The notes beneath the pieces are model-generated. The model did not search any database. It had not been told where the DNA came from and saw nothing but the letters and a program-made list of their open reading frames with translations. Below, one piece after another: positions 52,224-62,311 of a stretch of DNA of 64,000 bases (position 1 is its first letter; the number at the start of each line of letters is the position of its first letter). A program made the translations under genes and the position numbers. The stretch comes from Pseudomonas sp. (GTDB taxonomy: Bacteria > Pseudomonadota > Gammaproteobacteria > Pseudomonadales > Pseudomonadaceae). The stretch is from NCBI RefSeq assembly GCF_030698175.1, contig NZ_JAUYNT010000020.1, positions 62,001 through 126,000 of the forward strand. Direction: 5' to 3'.

Positions 52224-53098
52224 GCATGCCCGACTAATGCCAAGCGATACTGCCCAGGGGTGGCCTGAAAGCTGGCGCGAAAGCGGTTGCTGAAGTGGCT
52301 GGCGCTGGCAAAACCGCAGGCCAGGGCGATCTCGCCAACCGCCAGACGGCTGTGCCGCAGCAGTTGGGCGCCGCGCTGCAGGCGGCGGCTGAGTACATAG
52401 CGGTGCGGCGCCACCCCGAAACTTAAGCTGAACATGCGGGCGAAGTGATAGGGCGACAAGGCCACCGATTGCGCCAGCTGATCGATGCTCAGCGGCTGGT
52501 CGAGGTGCTGCTCGATGTAGTCGATCAGGCCCTTGCGCTGGTGCGCCGCCAGGCCGCCTTTCACCTGCAGGTCAAAGCGTCGGCCGCTGTGGCTGAGTAA
52601 GCTGTGGTCGAGTATGGCGTTGGCCAGGCTGGAACACAGCAGGCGTTCGGCCGGCTCGCGCCAGTCCAGCTGGGTGAGGGCGCGAAACCGCGCGCTTTGC
52701 AGCGGCTCGTCGATAAAGGTCCGCTCGCGCAGCTGTAACTCGCGGGGTTCTTTGTCGAGCAAGCGCAGCGCGCTGAGGGCGAACTGCTCGACGTCAAAAT
52801 ACAGGTGCATAAAGCGCAGCTCACCGTTCACCACCCAAGCCGACTGGTGTTCGGCGGGCAGGATGCAGAGCTTGTCGGGGGCGCCTTTGAGGCCTGGTTG
52901 ATCACGCCTGAAAGTGCCCAAACCGCCGCCCAAATAGCAGCCGATGGTGTGATGGCCGGGGGTGCTGTAGCCGGTGGCGTCATGGGCGTTGGACCAGATG
53001 GCCGCAGCAATTCCATCGCCCATGGCCGCGCTGCGCTCGAGCTGGGCGCGCGAACGGCTGAGGGTTTGGAACACTTGGTAGTCGGCAAGCTCGGACAT
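52220..53098 (-). CDS. AraC-family transcriptional regulator
   Basis: 292 residues. An N-terminal cupin-like sensing region (TPGHHTIGCYLGGG, LCILPAEHQSAWVVNGEL) is followed by two HTH motifs in the last 100 residues: LSIDQLAQSVALSPYHFARMF and LAVGEIALACGFASASHFSNRF-type residues. It diverges from an EamA exporter gene, which may be its target. The 3' end of the gene enters a dispersed repeat, which provides the stop codon. Effector unknown. Confidence 0.92.
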   Translation of the reverse strand: MSELADYQVFQTLSRSRAQLERSAAMGDGIAAAIWSNAHDATGYSTPGHHTIGCYLGGGLGTFRRDQPGLKGAPDKLCILPAEHQSAWVVNGELRFMHLYFDVEQFALSALRLLDKEPRELQLRERTFIDEPLQSARFRALTQLDWREPAERLLCSSLANAILDHSLLSHSGRRFDLQVKGGLAAHQRKGLIDYIEQHLDQPLSIDQLAQSVALSPYHFARMFSLSFGVAPHRYVLSRRLQRGAQLLRHSRLAVGEIALACGFASASHFSNRFRASFQATPGQYRLALVGHA

Positions 53099-53246
53099 GC
53101 GGGTTCTTCGGTGACGTGGTGCTAAGCGCTAATGCTACGCCGCGCACCTGTTGATGCCAGCCCTGGGCGCAAAATAAGCGCAAGTTTATGCAAGTGCCCG
53201 GCAAGCGGTCGGGCCAGACTGCTGCTCTGTGTTAGGGAGCCTGAGC

Positions 53247-54143
53247 ATGAACCTGTCGTTGTATGTGCTGACCGTACTGATTTGGGGTACCACCTGGATC
53301 GCCATCAAGCTGCAAATTGGCGAGGTAGCCCTGGCCGCGTCCATCACCTATCGCTTTGCCTTGGCGGCACTGGTGCTGTTTGCCGTGTTGCTGCTGAGCC
53401 GGCGTTTGCAGCGCCTCGACCGCCGCGCGCAACTGCTGTGCATGGCCCAGGGCTTGTGCCTGTTCAGCCTGAATTTTCTGTGTTTCTACACGGCCAGCCA
53501 GTGGATTCCCAGCGGCCTGATCGCCGTGGTGTTTTCCACCGCCACCCTGTGGAATGCCCTGAGTGCGCGCCTGGTGTTTCGCCGTCAGTTGGCCGCCAAT
53601 GTACTGGCCGGTGGCGGCTTGGGGCTATTGGGGCTGGCCTTGTTATTTTGGCCGGAGCTGGCGGGCCACAGCGCCAGCCCTGAGACCTGGTTGGGCTTGG
53701 CCCTGGCGCTGCTCGGCACCCTGTGTTTTGCCGCTGGCAATCTGCTCTCCAGCCTGCAGCAACAGGCCGGCTTTCGCCCGCTGAGCACCAATGCCTGGGG
53801 CATGTTCTATGGCGCGTTGCTGCTGGGTGGTTATTGCCTGGTCAGTGGCACGCCGCTGAACTTTGAGTGGAACCAGCGCTACGTCGGCTCGCTGTTGTAT
53901 CTGGCCATTCCCGGTTCGGTGATCGGTTTTACCGCCTACCTGACCCTGGTCGGCCGCCTCGGCCAGGAGCGCGCCGCCTATTGCACCGTGCTGTTCCCGC
54001 TGGTGGCGCTGAATATCTCGGCAGTGCTGGAAGGCTACCAATGGACGCCGCTGGCGCTGGGCGGCCTGGTGCTGGTGATGCTGGGGAATCTGCTGGTGTT
54101 TCGTCAGCCCAAGAATCTGTCCAAGGCCTACTACGCTCGGTGA
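53247..54143 (+). CDS. EamA/DMT-family transporter
   Basis: 298 residues from the ATG at 53247. Ten hydrophobic segments in two EamA halves, starting YVLTVLIWGTTWIAIKLQIG (first helix with the usual WGT motif) and FYTASQWIPSGLIAVVFS. The family exports amino acids or other metabolites. It is divergent from the AraC regulator, 148 bp away, a typical regulator-exporter pair. Substrate not known. A REP-containing MITE follows. Confidence 0.9.
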   Translation: MNLSLYVLTVLIWGTTWIAIKLQIGEVALAASITYRFALAALVLFAVLLLSRRLQRLDRRAQLLCMAQGLCLFSLNFLCFYTASQWIPSGLIAVVFSTATLWNALSARLVFRRQLAANVLAGGGLGLLGLALLFWPELAGHSASPETWLGLALALLGTLCFAAGNLLSSLQQQAGFRPLSTNAWGMFYGALLLGGYCLVSGTPLNFEWNQRYVGSLLYLAIPGSVIGFTAYLTLVGRLGQERAAYCTVLFPLVALNISAVLEGYQWTPLALGGLVLVMLGNLLVFRQPKNLSKAYYAR

Positions 54144-54157
54144 TGCTGGGTTCAAGG

Positions 54158-54453
54158 TGGCTCTGTATCCGGCACATGTTGCAAAGGACGTAACCTCTCG
54201 AGAAAGGGTTAGCCTTGACACGTGTGTTCTCTGCACCGGCCAATCGCGGATAAATCCGCTCCTACAGGGTTGGCCAGCCGATGAAGTTTCTCCTGGCAGC
54301 GGGTTTGTGTAGGAGCGGATTTATCCGCGAAGCAAGCGTCAGTACACGGACAATCGTGCAGGGTCACAACCGTTGTTTTTCCCATATACATCCGGGTTGC
54401 AAGCCAGAGACTACCGGGCTTGCGCTTTGCAACACATCACTGGGACATAGCCT
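54158..54453. mobile_element. MITE-like element with terminal inverted repeats and REP pair
   Basis: 296 bp bounded by inverted ends: left TGGCTCTGTATCC...TGTTGCAAAG and right CTTTGCAAC...GACATAGCCT. Inside are REP copies at 54244-54266 and 54308-54330 in opposite orientation. It aligns with 59608-59900 over its whole length. It fills the 325-bp gap before the GGDEF-EAL gene; no coding potential. Confidence 0.82.
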
Positions 54454-54468
54454 ACCAAAAAGCGCTGT

Positions 54469-57400
54469 TCAAGCCGTTTGCGTCAGTAGCCGGTTGGCGT
54501 AGTCCTGCGCCGGTAATGGCCGGGAGAAGTAGTAGCCCTGCAGCTCATCGCACGCCAGGCGTTGCAGCAGTTCGGCCTGTTCGCAGGTTTCCACCCCTTC
54601 GGCGATGACCGACAAATTCAGACTGTGGCCGATGCCGATGATGGCGCTGACCAGCGGTGCGTCGTGGTCGGCGGCGCTGAGTTTGCTGACGAAAGAGCGA
54701 TCAATCTTCAGCTGGTCGACCGGAAACCGGTGCAGGTAGGACAGCGACGAATAGCCGGTGCCAAAGTCGTCCAGGCTGATTTTGATCCCCAGTTGGCGCA
54801 GGCCGATGAGGTTCAGATACACGGTTTCGCTCTCTTGCAGCAGCAAACCTTCGGTCACTTCCAGCTGCAGCAAATTAGCCGGCAGCGCGAACTCATCCAA
54901 CAGGGCTTGCAGCTCGGCGAGCAACAACTCCCGGCCAAAATGCCCGGACGACAAATTGACCGCCACCGGCAGCGCCGGCACCTCGGCATCCAGCCACTGG
55001 CGCAGTTGGCTGCAGGCTTGGCGCAGCACGTATTGGTCGATACCGAGCATCAGGTTGCGCTGCTCGGCAAAGGGGATGAATTTATCCGGTGGCACCTGCC
55101 CCTGACCTTCGCGGTTCCAGCGGATCAGCGCTTCGGCGCCGATGATCCGTTGGCTGTCTGCCGCCACCTTGGGTTGGTAGTACAGTTCGAACTCCTGTTG
55201 TTCGGCGGCATGCCGCAGCGCCACTTCCAGGCGCATGACCTCGGCGGCAATCTCGCCCATGTCGGCGGTGTAGCACTGATAGTTATTGCGCCCGCGCGAC
55301 TTGGCGCGGTACATGGCGATGTCGGCATTGCGCAACAGAGTCTCGGCGTCGAGGCCGTCGTCGGGGTACAGGCTGATGCCGATGCTCGGGCTGATGGTGA
55401 AGCTGGCGCCTTCGATGTGCAGGGGGGCGGCCATGGCTTGAATGATCTTGTCGGCGACCCGGATGGCCGACTCGCAGCCCTCGATTTGCGGCAGCAGCAA
55501 GACAAACTCATCGCCGCCCAGGCGCGCCACGGTGTCGGATTTACGCACCAGGTTTTGCAGGGTATTGCCGACAAATTTCAACAACTCATCGCCGACGATG
55601 TGGCCGAGGGTGTCGTTGATTTGCTTGAAGTGGTCGAGGTCGATAAACAGCAGAGCGCTCATCTGCGACTTGCGGGAATTGCTCAAAAGCACCTGCTGCA
55701 GACGGTCGGTCAACAGCATACGGTTGGCCAGGCCGGTGAGTGAGTCGTGGGTGGCCATGTGCAAAATACGTTGTTCAGCCAGCTTGCGTTCGGTGATGTC
55801 GATCTGCACACCGGTCAGGCGGGTGGGGTTGCCATTTCGATCGAAACCAATGTGACAAATGCACGACAGGAAATGCACCTCGCCATTGGCCCAGACCAGG
55901 CCATATTCAATTTCATAACGTGACAGCGGCCCATTGATGCCTTCACGGATAGCGTGCAGTACCCGTTTGCGGTCATCTGGTACGACCATGTCTAACCAGG
56001 CTCGCTCTGAGGCCTTGATGCTGAAAGGTTCAAGACCATAGAGGCGAAAGGTTTGCGCATCCCAGTAGGCTTGTTGGTTGCTGTGATCCCACTCCCAAAC
56101 CCCTAGGCCGGCGACCTCGGTGGCAATCGACAGGCGATCCGACAAGCGCAGGCGCGCGGCTTCGGCGGTTTGGCGGTGTTGAACTTCCAGCTCCAGCTCA
56201 CTGGCGCGGGCGGTGAGGGCTAAATCGCGGGCGCGGAGTTTTTCCACCATATGGGCAAAGTTGTTGGCCAGTTCGCCCAGTTCATCGCGCCGCTCGCTGG
56301 GTAATTTAACGTTCAGTTCGCCGGCGGCAATTGACTGCACGGCACTCTGTAATAGCCTCAACGGCTTGGCTACTTGGCGGCGAATAATCCAGGCCAGCAG
56401 CAGCAGTTCGATGGCCAGCCCGGCCAGGCCTGCGAGTAAAATAGAACCAGCCGAAGCAAAGGCTTTTTCGGCCAGTAAGGCCTTGGGGTAAACGCTGATC
56501 GAGTACCAGTTGGGGCCCTCGATGCGGCCAATCCCTAAGTAGTAATCACCGTCGCTGGATTCCGCCACGGAGGGCCAGCTGGTGCTGGCATAGGCTAGTT
56601 TTGCCGCGTCTTGCAGCAGTGGGTCGGCGAGTTTTGCAAGCTGCAGGCTGCCTTCGGAACTGCGGATTTTCTCCATTAGCTGCGGGTGGACCAATAAGCG
56701 GTTTTTCTCGTCGATGATCAGGTTAAAACTGCCGTTGCTCTGTTGCTCGCTGGTGCGCTTTACCAGCGCTTCAATCGAAATATCTTGCGAGACAGTGCCG
56801 ACCCACTGACTGGCCTGATCGGCTGGGGTGATGGTGGAGAGCATCCAGATCGCGGCTTTATCGTCGAAATACACCTCGGTCCAGCTATTCAATCGTTGTG
56901 GATTGTTCTCCGGGGAAGAGTTGCGCACCGGCGGGTAATCAAAGTTATTGCTGTTGCTGTTGGACTCTTGGCCCCAGTTGACCGAGGGCGAGTACATGAT
57001 CAGGGCGATGCCCGGCAGGTCGATATAGGCCGAGTAATAGCGCATGGTCATCGGCGCGCCCCATTCGCGCAGCAGCTTGAAGGCCACCAGCACCTGGCGG
57101 CGGATCTCGGTGGTTAGCGTCACTTGGCTGCGGATGTAAATCGAGGGCAGATGCTTGTAGTCGTCGAGTTCCGGGCGGACCCGAATCAGCCCGTCGGGGT
57201 AGCGCACAAACCAGTGTTCAAACTCGGCGCGGGGATCTTGCTCGGCGGTTTGCTTGAGGCGCAACAGGTATTCGTCGCGCAATAAATAGGTGTTTTGCTG
57301 GGCTTGTACGAAGGTCTCGGAGTCCAGCGCGGTGCGCGCCGAGACCTGATTGCTCAGTGCCTCCAGTGCCTGTTTACGCATGCTACTGATGCTGTACTGG

Positions 57401-57507
57401 TAGCTCAGCAAGGTTACCGCAATGATCGCCAGGGCAATCACCAGGCCGATCTGCACCTGAATGCGGCGGGCCAGGCTCATGGCGGTGCGGTTAAAAAACT
57501 TCGGCAT
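54469..57507 (-). CDS. Membrane sensor GGDEF-EAL protein
   Basis: 1012 residues. N-terminal membrane helix (about 17-35), a periplasmic Cache-type sensor region (about 40-345), a second membrane helix (about 350-370) and HAMP (about 372-425), a PAS/PAC segment (about 465-580, WEWDHSNQQAYWD and GVQIDITERKLAEQ), then GGDEF (RLGGDEFVLLL, about 660) and EAL (GAEALIRW, about 790). Both catalytic signatures are intact, so it may make and degrade c-di-GMP. The ligand is unknown. No partner gene is adjacent. Confidence 0.94.
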   Translation of the reverse strand: MPKFFNRTAMSLARRIQVQIGLVIALAIIAVTLLSYQYSISSMRKQALEALSNQVSARTALDSETFVQAQQNTYLLRDEYLLRLKQTAEQDPRAEFEHWFVRYPDGLIRVRPELDDYKHLPSIYIRSQVTLTTEIRRQVLVAFKLLREWGAPMTMRYYSAYIDLPGIALIMYSPSVNWGQESNSNSNNFDYPPVRNSSPENNPQRLNSWTEVYFDDKAAIWMLSTITPADQASQWVGTVSQDISIEALVKRTSEQQSNGSFNLIIDEKNRLLVHPQLMEKIRSSEGSLQLAKLADPLLQDAAKLAYASTSWPSVAESSDGDYYLGIGRIEGPNWYSISVYPKALLAEKAFASAGSILLAGLAGLAIELLLLAWIIRRQVAKPLRLLQSAVQSIAAGELNVKLPSERRDELGELANNFAHMVEKLRARDLALTARASELELEVQHRQTAEAARLRLSDRLSIATEVAGLGVWEWDHSNQQAYWDAQTFRLYGLEPFSIKASERAWLDMVVPDDRKRVLHAIREGINGPLSRYEIEYGLVWANGEVHFLSCICHIGFDRNGNPTRLTGVQIDITERKLAEQRILHMATHDSLTGLANRMLLTDRLQQVLLSNSRKSQMSALLFIDLDHFKQINDTLGHIVGDELLKFVGNTLQNLVRKSDTVARLGGDEFVLLLPQIEGCESAIRVADKIIQAMAAPLHIEGASFTISPSIGISLYPDDGLDAETLLRNADIAMYRAKSRGRNNYQCYTADMGEIAAEVMRLEVALRHAAEQQEFELYYQPKVAADSQRIIGAEALIRWNREGQGQVPPDKFIPFAEQRNLMLGIDQYVLRQACSQLRQWLDAEVPALPVAVNLSSGHFGRELLLAELQALLDEFALPANLLQLEVTEGLLLQESETVYLNLIGLRQLGIKISLDDFGTGYSSLSYLHRFPVDQLKIDRSFVSKLSAADHDAPLVSAIIGIGHSLNLSVIAEGVETCEQAELLQRLACDELQGYYFSRPLPAQDYANRLLTQTA

Positions 57508-57628
57508 GCATGGCCTCTCGGCGCGGTCAGTAGTCAGAGGGCAAGTTGCTTGCCGCTGTCGATAACCTAGCAGAGATCAGGCCAGTTTGTGCAGGCGACC
57601 AAGGTGAGCCCGCCGGCTTAGAGCATTC

Positions 57629-57651
57629 GGCGCCAGCATGGCGCTGGCGCC
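57629..57651. other. Hairpin between the GGDEF-EAL and metallo-hydrolase genes
   Basis: GGCGCCAGC (57629-57637) pairs with GCTGGCGCC (57643-57651) around ATGGC. It lies 14 bp past the end of the metallo-hydrolase gene and lacks a T-run, so its role as terminator is uncertain. Confidence 0.45.
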
Positions 57652-57664
57652 CACAGTTTAAAAC

Positions 57665-58447
57665 CTAACGCTTGAACTCAAGGGTTTCGCCATCCTGCGG
57701 GATGCGTAAACGCGCGGCGATGCCGGCTTTGATCGCTGCGGCTTGCAGCTCGCTGCGGGTTACCGGGCAATGGCTGAGGGCTTCCAAGTGGTTGGCAACC
57801 ACTATGCCCTTGGCCAGGCGGGCGAACTCGATGACCTCCTCGACGCCCATGATGATGTCGCCGCCGATATCGAGACTGGCATCACCGGCGGGGATCACCG
57901 ACACATCCGGTTGCTGGCTGACGACAAAGTCGCGAATGGCGGCGGTCATGATGGTATCGCCGGACAGGTACAGGCTTGGCTCGCCGGGCATAGCAATCAG
58001 GTAGCCGACGCCGTGCTCCATGATTTTGCCGACCAAGCCTTCGCCATGGGTGCAGCGCACCGTTTTAATCGTGCCCGCGAAAAATGCGCTGGGGTTGTGA
58101 TGATCCTCCGGCAACGGCTGCACATTCAGTCCGCGCTCGGCTAAATACGCCGCGTCGTGAGGGGTGCAAATAACCGGGATTTGCCGTTCGCGCAGCCATT
58201 TCTTTGCCGCCCGGTCGAGATGGTCGAAGTGGCCTTTCTGACAATGGGTGATCAAGCAGTGGGTCACCAGCGCCAGCTCATTTTCGGCCAGTGCCGGTAG
58301 CTCAACCGTTGGGTTGCGTTGCCGCCGACCATTGAATAGCCCCAGTGGTGGCAGAGCATCTTTGCGCGCCAACATGGGGTCGACCAAGATCCGGTAATCA
58401 CCGATGTGCAGGATTAGGGTTGCATTGCGCAGTTGCGTGATTTTCAT
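57665..58447 (-). CDS. Metallo-beta-lactamase-fold hydrolase (UlaG-like)
   Basis: 260 residues. The fold begins MKITQLRNATLILHIGDYRILVDPML, and metal-site candidates are THCQKGHFDHLD, LYLSGDTIM and VANHLEALSHC. This resembles the UlaG/YtnP-like branch that hydrolyses lactones or phosphoesters; the first histidine motif departs from the standard HxHxDH. Substrate unknown. It is divergent from a GlxA-type regulator (164-bp gap), probably its target. Confidence 0.86.
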   Translation of the reverse strand: MKITQLRNATLILHIGDYRILVDPMLARKDALPPLGLFNGRRQRNPTVELPALAENELALVTHCLITHCQKGHFDHLDRAAKKWLRERQIPVICTPHDAAYLAERGLNVQPLPEDHHNPSAFFAGTIKTVRCTHGEGLVGKIMEHGVGYLIAMPGEPSLYLSGDTIMTAAIRDFVVSQQPDVSVIPAGDASLDIGGDIIMGVEEVIEFARLAKGIVVANHLEALSHCPVTRSELQAAAIKAGIAARLRIPQDGETLEFKR

Positions 58448-58611
58448 GCCATGCCTCGTTCATCATCAAAGTTCATCCCGCCTCGGCTCGAGGCTGGGGG
58501 CGAGTTTCACGGCGAATCATGGGCTGCAAAGACTCGCATGGGTGCTGGCGAAATCGACACTTATCATGGCAATATCGCCAGCCGAGCCAATTGCCGAAGC
58601 AAAGGTTAAAA

Positions 58612-59583
58612 ATGACCATTAGGCGTATCGCGATTCTGGCCTACGACGGCTGCATGGGCACCGAAGTGTTCGCGGTGGTCGATGTGCTGCTGATCGCCAG
58701 CCACATTGCCCGCGAGTTTAACCATCCCGAGTCCGCCCCCTTTGCGTTGGAGGTGGTCGGCCTCGGCGGGCGCAGCGTTACCTGTGCGGGCGGGATTACC
58801 GTGGGGGTGAAAAAGCCCAGCGGCAAATACGATCTGCTGATCATTCCCGGTCCGCAAATCAGCGGCCGTGGGCAGTGGACCGCCACGCTTGCGCTGTTGG
58901 CGCGCGAGATTGGCTTTATTCAGAAGACCTTTGCCCGCGGTACACCCGTAGCCGCGGTCTGTATTGGCAGTTTTTTACTCGGCGAAGCGGGGCTGATTGC
59001 CGGGCGCAATGTCACCACCGCATGGTTGTTTGCGCCAGAGCTGGTCAGTCGCTACCCAACCGCCAAGGTCAGCCAGGAGGCGATTTTGCTTGAGGACGGC
59101 GCGGTGATTACCACGGGTGCGGTTAGCTCGGCTTTCGACTTGGCGCTGCATATCGTCAAGCGCCGCCTGGGCGCGCAAGTGGCCAGCGCCACGGCGCGGA
59201 TTACCCTGTTGCAAAATTCGCGGCTCAGCCAAGCGCCCTATGTAGACGCCACGCTGATGCCCAAAAGCCTGCCGTCGTTTGCGCAAAGTGTCGCCCAGTG
59301 GCTGAGCGAGCGCTTGGCTGCGAGCTACGACCTGGAGCTGTTGGCGCAGGCCTTTCACGTCAGCTCGCGCACCCTGCTGCGGCGGGTCAAGGCCGAAACC
59401 GGGCAGTCGCCGCTGGCCTTGCTGCAGACGGCACGGGTGGAGAAAGCCAAGCAGTTATTAACCAATAGCACCTGGAGCATCGCGCGTATTACCGATGAAA
59501 TCGGCTACCGCGACGTTGCCACCTTCACCCGTTTATTTGTCCGCCACGTCGGCGAAACCCCGGCCAAGTATCGGCGCCGTTGA
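58612..59583 (+). CDS. GlxA-family transcriptional regulator (GATase1-like + AraC HTH)
   Basis: 323 residues from the ATG at 58612. The N-terminal DJ-1/PfpI-like domain (IAILAYDGCMGTEVFAVVDVL, LLIIPGPQIS, AAVCIGSFLLGEAGLIAG) has Cys in VCIGSF at the nucleophile-elbow position. The C-terminal AraC HTH is LELLAQAFHVSSRTLLRRVKAETG and ARITDEIGYRDVATFTRLFVRH-type residues. It is divergent from the metallo-hydrolase gene. Effector unknown. Confidence 0.92.
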   Translation: MTIRRIAILAYDGCMGTEVFAVVDVLLIASHIAREFNHPESAPFALEVVGLGGRSVTCAGGITVGVKKPSGKYDLLIIPGPQISGRGQWTATLALLAREIGFIQKTFARGTPVAAVCIGSFLLGEAGLIAGRNVTTAWLFAPELVSRYPTAKVSQEAILLEDGAVITTGAVSSAFDLALHIVKRRLGAQVASATARITLLQNSRLSQAPYVDATLMPKSLPSFAQSVAQWLSERLAASYDLELLAQAFHVSSRTLLRRVKAETGQSPLALLQTARVEKAKQLLTNSTWSIARITDEIGYRDVATFTRLFVRHVGETPAKYRRR

Positions 59584-59607
59584 GGCGTGCGCTGCGCGCC
59601 TCAAAAT

Positions 59608-59900
59608 AGGCTATGTAGCCGTTATGTGTTGCAAGGGAGCTCACCTTTCGCGATAGGGAATTAGTCTTGATGCTTGTGCTGCCTGCACCGACCAATCGCG
59701 GATAAATCCGCTCCTACAGGGAGGCCGTCGATAAAATTATTGCAGGTGCCGGGCTTGTGTAGGAGCGGACTTGTCCGCGAAGCAAGCGCGGCACCTGCAA
59801 TCCTGCAGGGCCACAGCCGTTCTTTTTCCCACCTTCATCTGGATCACAAAGCAGAGGCTACGGGGCTTGCACTTTGCAACACATAACTGGGACATAACCT
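59608..59900. mobile_element. MITE-like element with 27-bp terminal inverted repeats and REP pair
   Basis: 293 bp. Left end 59608-59634 (AGGCTATGTAGCCGTTATGT and following GTTGCAA) and right end 59874-59900 are inverted repeats with few mismatches. REP copies lie at 59696-59718 and 59758-59780. The right end reaches the first base of the polB stop codon. No coding potential in this 316-bp gap. Confidence 0.88.
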
Positions 59901-62263
59901 CAAAACAATCCCAGCTGCCCGCCGATTAAGGTGGCGAAGTCGTCGCCCACGAACGGCAGGATGGCGTCCGCCACCGGCTGCAGTTGGCGCGTCAGGTAAT
60001 GCTCGTAGTCGATGGCGGCCGTGCGCACCTCTAACGGCTCCGGGCCGGCGAGGGTGATCACGTAGCTGATCCAGCCGCCGTTCTGATACTGGCGCGGCCG
60101 GCCGTGGCGGTCGTTGTAGTCGTCGGCCAGGCGCGCGGCGCGCACATGGGGCGGCACGTTGCGCTGGTAGTCGGCAAGCGTGCGGCGCAGGCGCTTGCGG
60201 TAGATCAATAAGTCATCCAGCTCGCCGGCCAGGGTGCGGCTGACGAACTGGCGGATATAGGCCTGGTAAGGCTGACGCTGGAAAATCAGCAGGTACAGCT
60301 CGCGCTGAAACTGCTGGGCCAGTGGCGACCAGTCGCTGCGCACCGTTTCCAGGCCCTTGTAGACCATCTCCTGGCTGCCGTTGGGGCGGTTGACCAGGCC
60401 GGCGTAGCGCTTCTTGCTGCCTTGCTCGGCGCCGCGAATGGTCGGCATTAGAAAGCGGCAATAGTGGGTCTCGAACTGCAATTCCAGGGCGCTGTCCAGG
60501 CCGTACTCGGCCCGCAGATGTTCGCGCCACCACTGGTTGACCTTATCTACCAGCGCCCGGCCGATGCGCGCCGCGTCGTCCTCGCCATGGGCGTGTTTGA
60601 GCCAGACGAAGGTCGAGTCGGTATCGCCGTAAATCACCCCATAGCCCTCGGCCTCGATCAACTGGCGGGTGCGGTGCATGATTTCGTGGCCGCGCAGGGT
60701 GATGGACGAGGCCAGGCGCGTATCGAAAAACCGGCAACCGCTGGAGCCGAGCACGCCGTAGAAGGCATTCATAATGATCTTCAACGCCTGGGACAGCGGC
60801 GCGTTGCGCTCGCGTTTGGCGGTCTCGCGGCCCTGCCAGACCCGCTCGATAATCGCCGGCAAACAATGCTGGCTACGGGAGAACCGCGCGCCGCGAAAAC
60901 CCGCCACCGAGTGCTCGTCGTCCGGCTGGCGCAGGCCCTCGACCAGCCCCACCGGGTCGATCAGAAAGGTGCGGATAATCGAGGGGTAGAGGCTCTTGTA
61001 GTCGAGCACCAGGACCGACTCGTACAGGCCGGGTCGGGAGTCCATGACGAAACCGCCGGGGCTGTTCTGCGCTGGCTTCTCGCCGAGGTTTGGCGCGACG
61101 AAGCCCTGGCGGTGCATCAGCGGTATATACAGGTGGGTAAAGGCCGCCACCGAACCGCCGCTGCGGTCGGCCGGCAGCCCGGTGACGGTGGCGCGTTCGA
61201 GCAGAAAGGTGAGGATTGAGGTAGCGGCGAAAACCCGTGTGACCAGCTCACAGTCCTTGAGGTTGTAACGGGCCAGGGCGGGTTTGTCTTCGACGAACAT
61301 GCGGTCGATTTCATCCATGCGCTGGTACGGCGTGGCGATGTCCTTGCCTTCGCCGAGCAGGGTCTGGGCGACGTTTTCCAGGCTGAACGAGGGGAAACTC
61401 CAGGTCGCCTCGCGCAGTGCCTCGATGCCATCGATCAGCAGGCGCCCGGCGGCAGACGCGAAGTAATGCTGCTTGCGGGTGCCGTGCTCGCGCCACTGCA
61501 TTTCCTCGCCGTCACGGCCCAGGCGCAAGGGGATGGCCAGCCGCCGGGCATGTTCATGCAGCACACGCAGGTCGAACTGCACCAGGTTCCAGCCGATGAT
61601 CGCATCCGGGTCATGCTCGGCCAGCCACTGGTTGAGTTTGACCAGCAACTGACCGCGACTGTCGCAATACTCCAACTGAAAATCCTCGGCCGCCTCCTGG
61701 CCGTCGCTGCGCCCGAGCATATACACCTGGCGCTGACCGCAGCCTTCGATGGCGATGGAATACAGCTCGCCAAAGGCGTTGGTTTCGATATCCAGGGAGG
61801 CCAGTTTGAGCTGCGGGCGATAGTCCGGCGCCGGTTTGATCTGCGCCTCCAGCAGCAGGCCGCTGGCGTCCGGCGTGCCGGTGAAACTCACCGGCGCGGT
61901 AATAAAGCGCTCCATCAGGTAGCGTTCGGGCGGGCGGATGTCGGCTTCATAGACATCGACGCCGGCGCGGCGCAGGCGTTTGTCGAGGTCGATCAACTGC
62001 CGATGTTGCTGGCAATACAGGCCCAGCACCGGCCGCTGCTGAAAGTCGCGCAGCCCCAGCGGACGCAGTTCGACGCCCGGCTCATCCACCAGCAAAGCTT
62101 CGGCCTGGGCGCGCTGTGCCGCCGGGATAAAGGCCACCGAGGGTTGTGCGGGCAGGCGGATATGCCGCGGCCCATTATCGGTCGCTAGCCAAAACTCGAT
62201 CTGCGTCCCCGCCGGCGTATCCCGCCAATGCCGGGTCAGGACAAAACCCTGCTGTAACTCCAC
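59900..62263 (-). CDS. polB: DNA polymerase II
   Basis: 787 residues from a GTG at 62263, with GGGG upstream; an ATG at 62311 would give 803. Family B polymerase: exonuclease motif [13 protein letters not shown], polymerase motif [15 protein letters not shown], motif B region [15 protein letters not shown] and motif [11 protein letters not shown]. PolB takes part in translesion synthesis and replication restart and is SOS-inducible in E. coli; I did not find a clear LexA box upstream. The stop codon touches a MITE-like element. Confidence 0.93.
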   Translation of the reverse strand: MELQQGFVLTRHWRDTPAGTQIEFWLATDNGPRHIRLPAQPSVAFIPAAQRAQAEALLVDEPGVELRPLGLRDFQQRPVLGLYCQQHRQLIDLDKRLRRAGVDVYEADIRPPERYLMERFITAPVSFTGTPDASGLLLEAQIKPAPDYRPQLKLASLDIETNAFGELYSIAIEGCGQRQVYMLGRSDGQEAAEDFQLEYCDSRGQLLVKLNQWLAEHDPDAIIGWNLVQFDLRVLHEHARRLAIPLRLGRDGEEMQWREHGTRKQHYFASAAGRLLIDGIEALREATWSFPSFSLENVAQTLLGEGKDIATPYQRMDEIDRMFVEDKPALARYNLKDCELVTRVFAATSILTFLLERATVTGLPADRSGGSVAAFTHLYIPLMHRQGFVAPNLGEKPAQNSPGGFVMDSRPGLYESVLVLDYKSLYPSIIRTFLIDPVGLVEGLRQPDDEHSVAGFRGARFSRSQHCLPAIIERVWQGRETAKRERNAPLSQALKIIMNAFYGVLGSSGCRFFDTRLASSITLRGHEIMHRTRQLIEAEGYGVIYGDTDSTFVWLKHAHGEDDAARIGRALVDKVNQWWREHLRAEYGLDSALELQFETHYCRFLMPTIRGAEQGSKKRYAGLVNRPNGSQEMVYKGLETVRSDWSPLAQQFQRELYLLIFQRQPYQAYIRQFVSRTLAGELDDLLIYRKRLRRTLADYQRNVPPHVRAARLADDYNDRHGRPRQYQNGGWISYVITLAGPEPLEVRTAAIDYEHYLTRQLQPVADAILPFVGDDFATLIGGQLGLF

Positions 62264-62311
62264 CACTGCAACCCCAAGGCTTCGCTTCAAGGAGGCGATT
62301 GTACGTGGCAT

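Noticed and set aside
54562..55743. 393-codon plus-strand frame opposite the GGDEF-EAL gene
   Set aside because: Shadow; the minus strand has intact catalytic signatures.
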